Of a stretch of DNA of 64,000 nt, positions 61,377-64,000 are shown one piece after another. The notes under the pieces were generated by a model. It was given only the letters and a program-made list of their open reading frames with translations. It did no database searches and was not told the DNA's origin. The position numbers and the translations under genes were made by a program. How positions within the stretch are numbered: the stretch's first letter is position 1; the number at the start of each line of letters is the position of its first letter. The DNA comes from CAVXSP01 sp963764505 (GTDB lineage Bacteria > Acidobacteriota > Vicinamibacteria > Vicinamibacterales > SCN-69-37), in assembly GCA_963764505.1 (NCBI GenBank), contig CAVXSP010000004.1, positions 62,001 through 126,000 of the forward strand, in the 5' to 3' direction.

Positions 61377-61577
61377 CTAGCGTGCGGGAAAGAGTCCCGA
61401 CTGCAGAACACGCCAGAGCATCGCCACGACAGCGCGGCCACGAACCTCAATGCCGCGAAGTTCCCAAAGCCCGCGCTCAATTCTGGTGTAAAGCCGCCTG
61501 TTCGCCTGCCTGCCAAGAGTCCTAGCGAGTCGTGACGCAACTCTGCGAAGATGCCCTCGCCGATTCCTGTCTCTCAC
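61377..61577 (-). CDS. Hypothetical small ORF in accessory patch
   Basis: A 66-codon frame with a protein-like basic sequence (RVASRLARTLGRQANRRLYT, RIERGLWELRGIEVRGRAV, VAMLWRVLQSGLFPAR) upstream of the antitoxin. Codon use is less GC-biased than in the neighbours (GTT, CTT, ATT frequent). It could be the C-terminus of a lost DNA-binding or recombinase-type gene. No family recognised and no RBS seen. Confidence 0.3.
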   Translation of the reverse strand: MRDRNRRGHLRRVASRLARTLGRQANRRLYTRIERGLWELRGIEVRGRAVVAMLWRVLQSGLFPAR

Positions 61578-61596
61578 GCACTAATCCGCGCTGTGG

Positions 61597-61803
61597 ACGG
61601 GCGTCCGCGGGTGGTTCCTCGGCGCGCGGCTCTATCTGCCGGAGGCGTGGCTCACCACCGACCAGCGGGCCCGGGCGCGGATCCCGTCGACCGTGCACTT
61701 CCAAGAGAAGTGGCGGCAGGCCCTGCAATTGCTCCGGCAGGTCCGCGCCGCCGGCTTCACACTCACCGCCGTCCTCGGCGACGCGGAATTCGGCGGTATT
61801 TCG
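61597..61803 (+). mobile_element. IS701-like transposase remnant
   Basis: The plus strand holds about 65 codons of a DDE transposase: GVRGWFLGARLYLPEAWLTT, DQRARARIPSTVHFQEKWRQ, ALQLLRQVRAAGFTLTAVLG and DAEFGG, the last being a catalytic-Asp region. This is the middle of an IS701-type transposase (WLGARLYLPE and GDAEFG text). Both ends are missing and no inverted repeats are seen, so it is a decayed fragment marking past insertion. Confidence 0.6.
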
Positions 61804-62091
61804 CGGCTGTCTTCCAACGTCGGCCGCGGCAGGCCTCGCCCCTGCCGATGGGCACGCCGGGCGCCGGGCAGAGCAGCCAGACCTCGGGATGCAGCACGCC
61901 TTGCCGCCACGCGTTCGCTGGGCCGAAGCGCTGCGCAGTGCGCGTCACACGAGGCACCCAAGGGTCCTGCTCGATCACGACGGCCAGGTGTACGCGAGGG
62001 GCGCACCATCGGCGCATTCGATGGCGACGGCGTCGAGATCGGCGGGAAAGCCCTCGCGCAACGCGGCGAACAGGTTATGGTTCAAGCCACT
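61804..62091. other. Stretch without a convincing gene
   Basis: Frames on both strands are short and rich in Arg, Cys and Trp, with no recognisable motif. It lies between the transposase scrap and the hydrolase gene and is probably decayed mobile DNA. Confidence 0.5.
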
Positions 62092-64000
62092 TCAGTCCGG
62101 CAGCAGCTTACTGGCTTCCATGTCCGTGAGCACCTGTTTCAGTAACCTGACCGCATCGTGTGGCAGCAAGAAACGTTGCTTGACCAAGTCCGCCGCGGCC
62201 GCCGCTGCCTGGGAATAGTACGTCCATAGATTCGGATAGCGTTCTTCGATCGACAGCCTCGGATCGCCGTTGGCCAGCCGCTCGGCTTTCGTCTTCGCGA
62301 ATGGAATGTAGCCAGCCGCAAGCGACCGTTCGCGCCCTTTCAAGATGCCGCTCGCAATCGGATTCCAGCCCGTGTATGTCCCAAGCGGCACTCGAAACAG
62401 CACCGACTTCACGCCGGCCACGTCATTGCCGTCCGCGTCCACTTTGGCGACGAGCGTCGGAATCACCCGTTTGACCGGTGGGGGCACGTTCGTCATCACA
62501 CCGGAACTGTCGTTGTAGCGATACGCCGGACCGTAGTCGTAGTCGAGCACCGAGTTGATCACGCCGTCCGGCTTCGGAGTATTTGGAATATTCGGCCAGC
62601 CCATCGCGGCCGATGTGGCCGGCACAAGCGTGCCGTTGCTGACGCGCGGATACGCACTCGGCGGAGGGAGCGTCCCTTTCACGACCCAATCGACCAGCGC
62701 GACATACAGGGCGCGATCGATGTCGCGCTCCGGGTTCGGATTATTCGCCAAAGAGTTCGGATTCGTCGACGCCGTGCCCAGCTTGAACCCGCCCCTGCCT
62801 CCGCCGTGCGTAGTCCCGGCGTGGTAGTACCGCCGCACGTTGTCAGGCAGTGGCAGATCCTCCTTGCCGGTTGGCCCCGCGATCCCCACGGAGCCCCGGC
62901 TGTACCAGAATTCTGGTCCGCCATAGGTCTCCGTGATCTTCGGACATGTGTTCGAAGCGGTGCAACGATGCAGGATGCCCCAGGTCGGCAGGCCCCGCAC
63001 GTCGTCCTTGTAGTCGCCCCACCACAGCGGCCCCTCGCCGCCTGGATAGTAGAGTTCGGCAATGTCGCCAGGCTGCGCAAACCGGGTGTTGAAGCTGCCC
63101 AGCATGCCTGCGATCCGCGGGTTCAGGCCGTCCCAGATGATTCGGCCGCGCACGTCCTCGTTGAACCCCAGATTGATAAACGCCTTCGCGAAGCGGCCGG
63201 CTTGCGAGTTGCCCATCCCGATGACGTGATGAACCTGGCCGAAAATCGGATTCGGCGTGCCGGCGGCGTCTGTCGCCTCGTAGCGGAAGAACGACACCAC
63301 GTCTCGCATAGCCGCCATGCCCACGCCAAGCACGTACGGATCCTTCGCGGTGTAGACCAACTCGTACAGCAAGGCGGGGTCGAAACCGCTCTTCACGCAG
63401 ATGCGGGAGGGATCGGGCGTTCCTGGGAAGGGCACAGTCCGGCAATCGGCGAACGCGAAATCCGTGCTGGCGATTTCACGAACCCCGCCCTTGACGCCGG
63501 CCTGCGTTTCAGACGTCGCTGAGATCAACTTTGCGGATGTCGTGTCGAGCGTCAGTGGCGTTCGACCTGCACCCGCGAGTGATTGGGTGTTCAGGTTGCC
63601 AGCGACGTTGATGAATCGCTCCACGACGCGGCCCGTCACGGAGGAGCCGTCTGGGTTCTTGGCGATAGGCACGTCGATGCGTTCCCCGTCGCCCCCCGAG
63701 ATCGGCATGTCGCCCTGCCATCCGCTCCAGAGCACGGTTTGTCCAAGTCTGTACAAGAAACCATCGCCAGGGTCCCCGCCATACTGGAAGATCTCCGGCC
63801 CCTGATGCCGACCGCGATTCACCACATTGTAAAAAACCACCCCCGCCCCTTTGGTCATGTCGACCGGCTTGCGGAGGGTGAATGTGGTCCGGTATGCGAC
63901 GTTTCCGTTGGGCAGTCGAGGGGCCAAGTCGAGATCCGTGATGACCGCGTTCCTGGGGTCGCGCGGGTCGATCTCGCCGACAACCAGCCCCGTGATCTCT
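62092..64000 (-). CDS. Alpha/beta-hydrolase-domain protein (Abhydrolase_10 type), N-terminus off right edge
   Basis: A large exported-type hydrolase of which about 636 residues lie in the window. The frame is open to the right edge, where it reads GEIDPRDPRNAVITDLDLAP, so the start is outside. Visible family text: VVFYNVVNRGRHQGPEIFQY, GFLYRLGQTVLWSGWQGDMP, YELVYTAKDPYVLGVGMAAM RDVVSF, the nucleophile-elbow-like HVIGMGNSQAGRFAKAFINL (GNSQAG), GRIIWDGLNPRIAGMLGSFN, YHAGTTHGGG and a helical C-terminus (LVKQRFLLPHDAVRLLKQVL). The GxSxxG site supports ester or lactone hydrolysis; substrate is unknown. Codon use is somewhat less GC-rich than the left part of the window. Confidence 0.85.
   Translation of the reverse strand, partial: EITGLVVGEIDPRDPRNAVITDLDLAPRLPNGNVAYRTTFTLRKPVDMTKGAGVVFYNVVNRGRHQGPEIFQYGGDPGDGFLYRLGQTVLWSGWQGDMPISGGDGERIDVPIAKNPDGSSVTGRVVERFINVAGNLNTQSLAGAGRTPLTLDTTSAKLISATSETQAGVKGGVREIASTDFAFADCRTVPFPGTPDPSRICVKSGFDPALLYELVYTAKDPYVLGVGMAAMRDVVSFFRYEATDAAGTPNPIFGQVHHVIGMGNSQAGRFAKAFINLGFNEDVRGRIIWDGLNPRIAGMLGSFNTRFAQPGDIAELYYPGGEGPLWWGDYKDDVRGLPTWGILHRCTASNTCPKITETYGGPEFWYSRGSVGIAGPTGKEDLPLPDNVRRYYHAGTTHGGGRGGFKLGTASTNPNSLANNPNPERDIDRALYVALVDWVVKGTLPPPSAYPRVSNGTLVPATSAAMGWPNIPNTPKPDGVINSVLDYDYGPAYRYNDSSGVMTNVPPPVKRVIPTLVAKVDADGNDVAGVKSVLFRVPLGTYTGWNPIASGILKGRERSLAAGYIPFAKTKAERLANGDPRLSIEERYPNLWTYYSQAAAAAADLVKQRFLLPHDAVRLLKQVLTDMEASKLLPD

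Noticed and set aside
61763..62017. Minus-strand frame with a VWLLCPAPGVP-like stretch beside the transposase scrap
   Set aside because: Considered as a second part of the transposase, but it lies on the opposite strand to the remnant and shows no DDE motif.

Overview
The window is high-GC bacterial DNA that most likely comes from an Acidobacteriota chromosome, probably of the Vicinamibacteria type. This is an inference. It rests on five full-length FtsX/MacB-like orphan permeases of the acidobacterial ADOP kind, two secreted proteins resembling the VWFA-related acidobacterial family, PadR regulators paired with those permeases, and the general codon and GC character. No rRNA, tRNA, CRISPR array, phage or intact insertion sequence was seen.

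Layout. 1-3526 (minus): cell-envelope and nucleotide housekeeping genes (amidase, GerMN protein, RNase PH, RdgB cut by the left edge). 3693-16469: a compatible-solute and alpha-glucan block with TreS, a glycosyltransferase resembling glucosylglycerate/mannosylglycerate enzymes, a small MscS-like membrane protein, TreZ, maltokinase, GlgE and TreY. It holds both the TreS-Mak-GlgE route (trehalose to maltose to maltose-1-phosphate to alpha-glucan) and the TreY-TreZ route (alpha-glucan to trehalose). 16477-19442 (minus): a PAS hybrid histidine kinase and a PilZ protein.

19433-30646 is the most interesting region. On the minus strand lie a sigma-54-type response regulator, an NtrY-like kinase, an unusual 590-residue protein (a PqqD/RRE-like N-terminal part followed by a GT-A glycosyltransferase-like part) and an ADOP permease. 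Divergently on the plus strand lie a 72-residue cysteine-rich exported peptide behind a well-spaced sigma-54 -24/-12 promoter, a six-bladed beta-propeller protein of the kind paired with NVEALA peptides in Bacteroidetes, and a second ADOP permease. I read this as a candidate regulated peptide modification and export system not usual for this phylum.

30785-35252 (minus): a TonB-dependent receptor, YfiR-like protein and hybrid kinase module. 35338-40304: a Tat-exported TIM-barrel protein, an SGNH hydrolase, an ABC-2 exporter pair, a DinB protein and a tiny membrane protein. 40317-44976: a BlaI/BlaR1-type pair with two clear operators, a toast-rack lipoprotein, an M28 peptidase and a MacB/LolD-type ATPase diverging from a shared palindromic promoter. 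45073-52211 (minus): a PadR-headed operon with an ADOP permease, an exported protein, two VWA proteins and a TPR protein. 52397-58441: a DUF4177-like small gene, an ADOP permease, a second PadR and a fifth ADOP permease. 58567-62091: an accessory patch of low coding regularity with two acetyltransferases (one broken) next to cassette-boundary-like sequence, a HepT toxin with an antitoxin fused to a regulator, and a transposase scrap. 62092-64000: an alpha/beta-hydrolase-domain protein running off the right edge.

Five genes (rdgB, treY, the propeller, the TonB receptor and an ABC ATPase) are each interrupted by what looks like one extra base. All five shift the frame the same way, so systematic assembly indels are the first explanation to test. 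Positions are as given in the window; starts are my choice from RBS, overlap and signal-peptide evidence.
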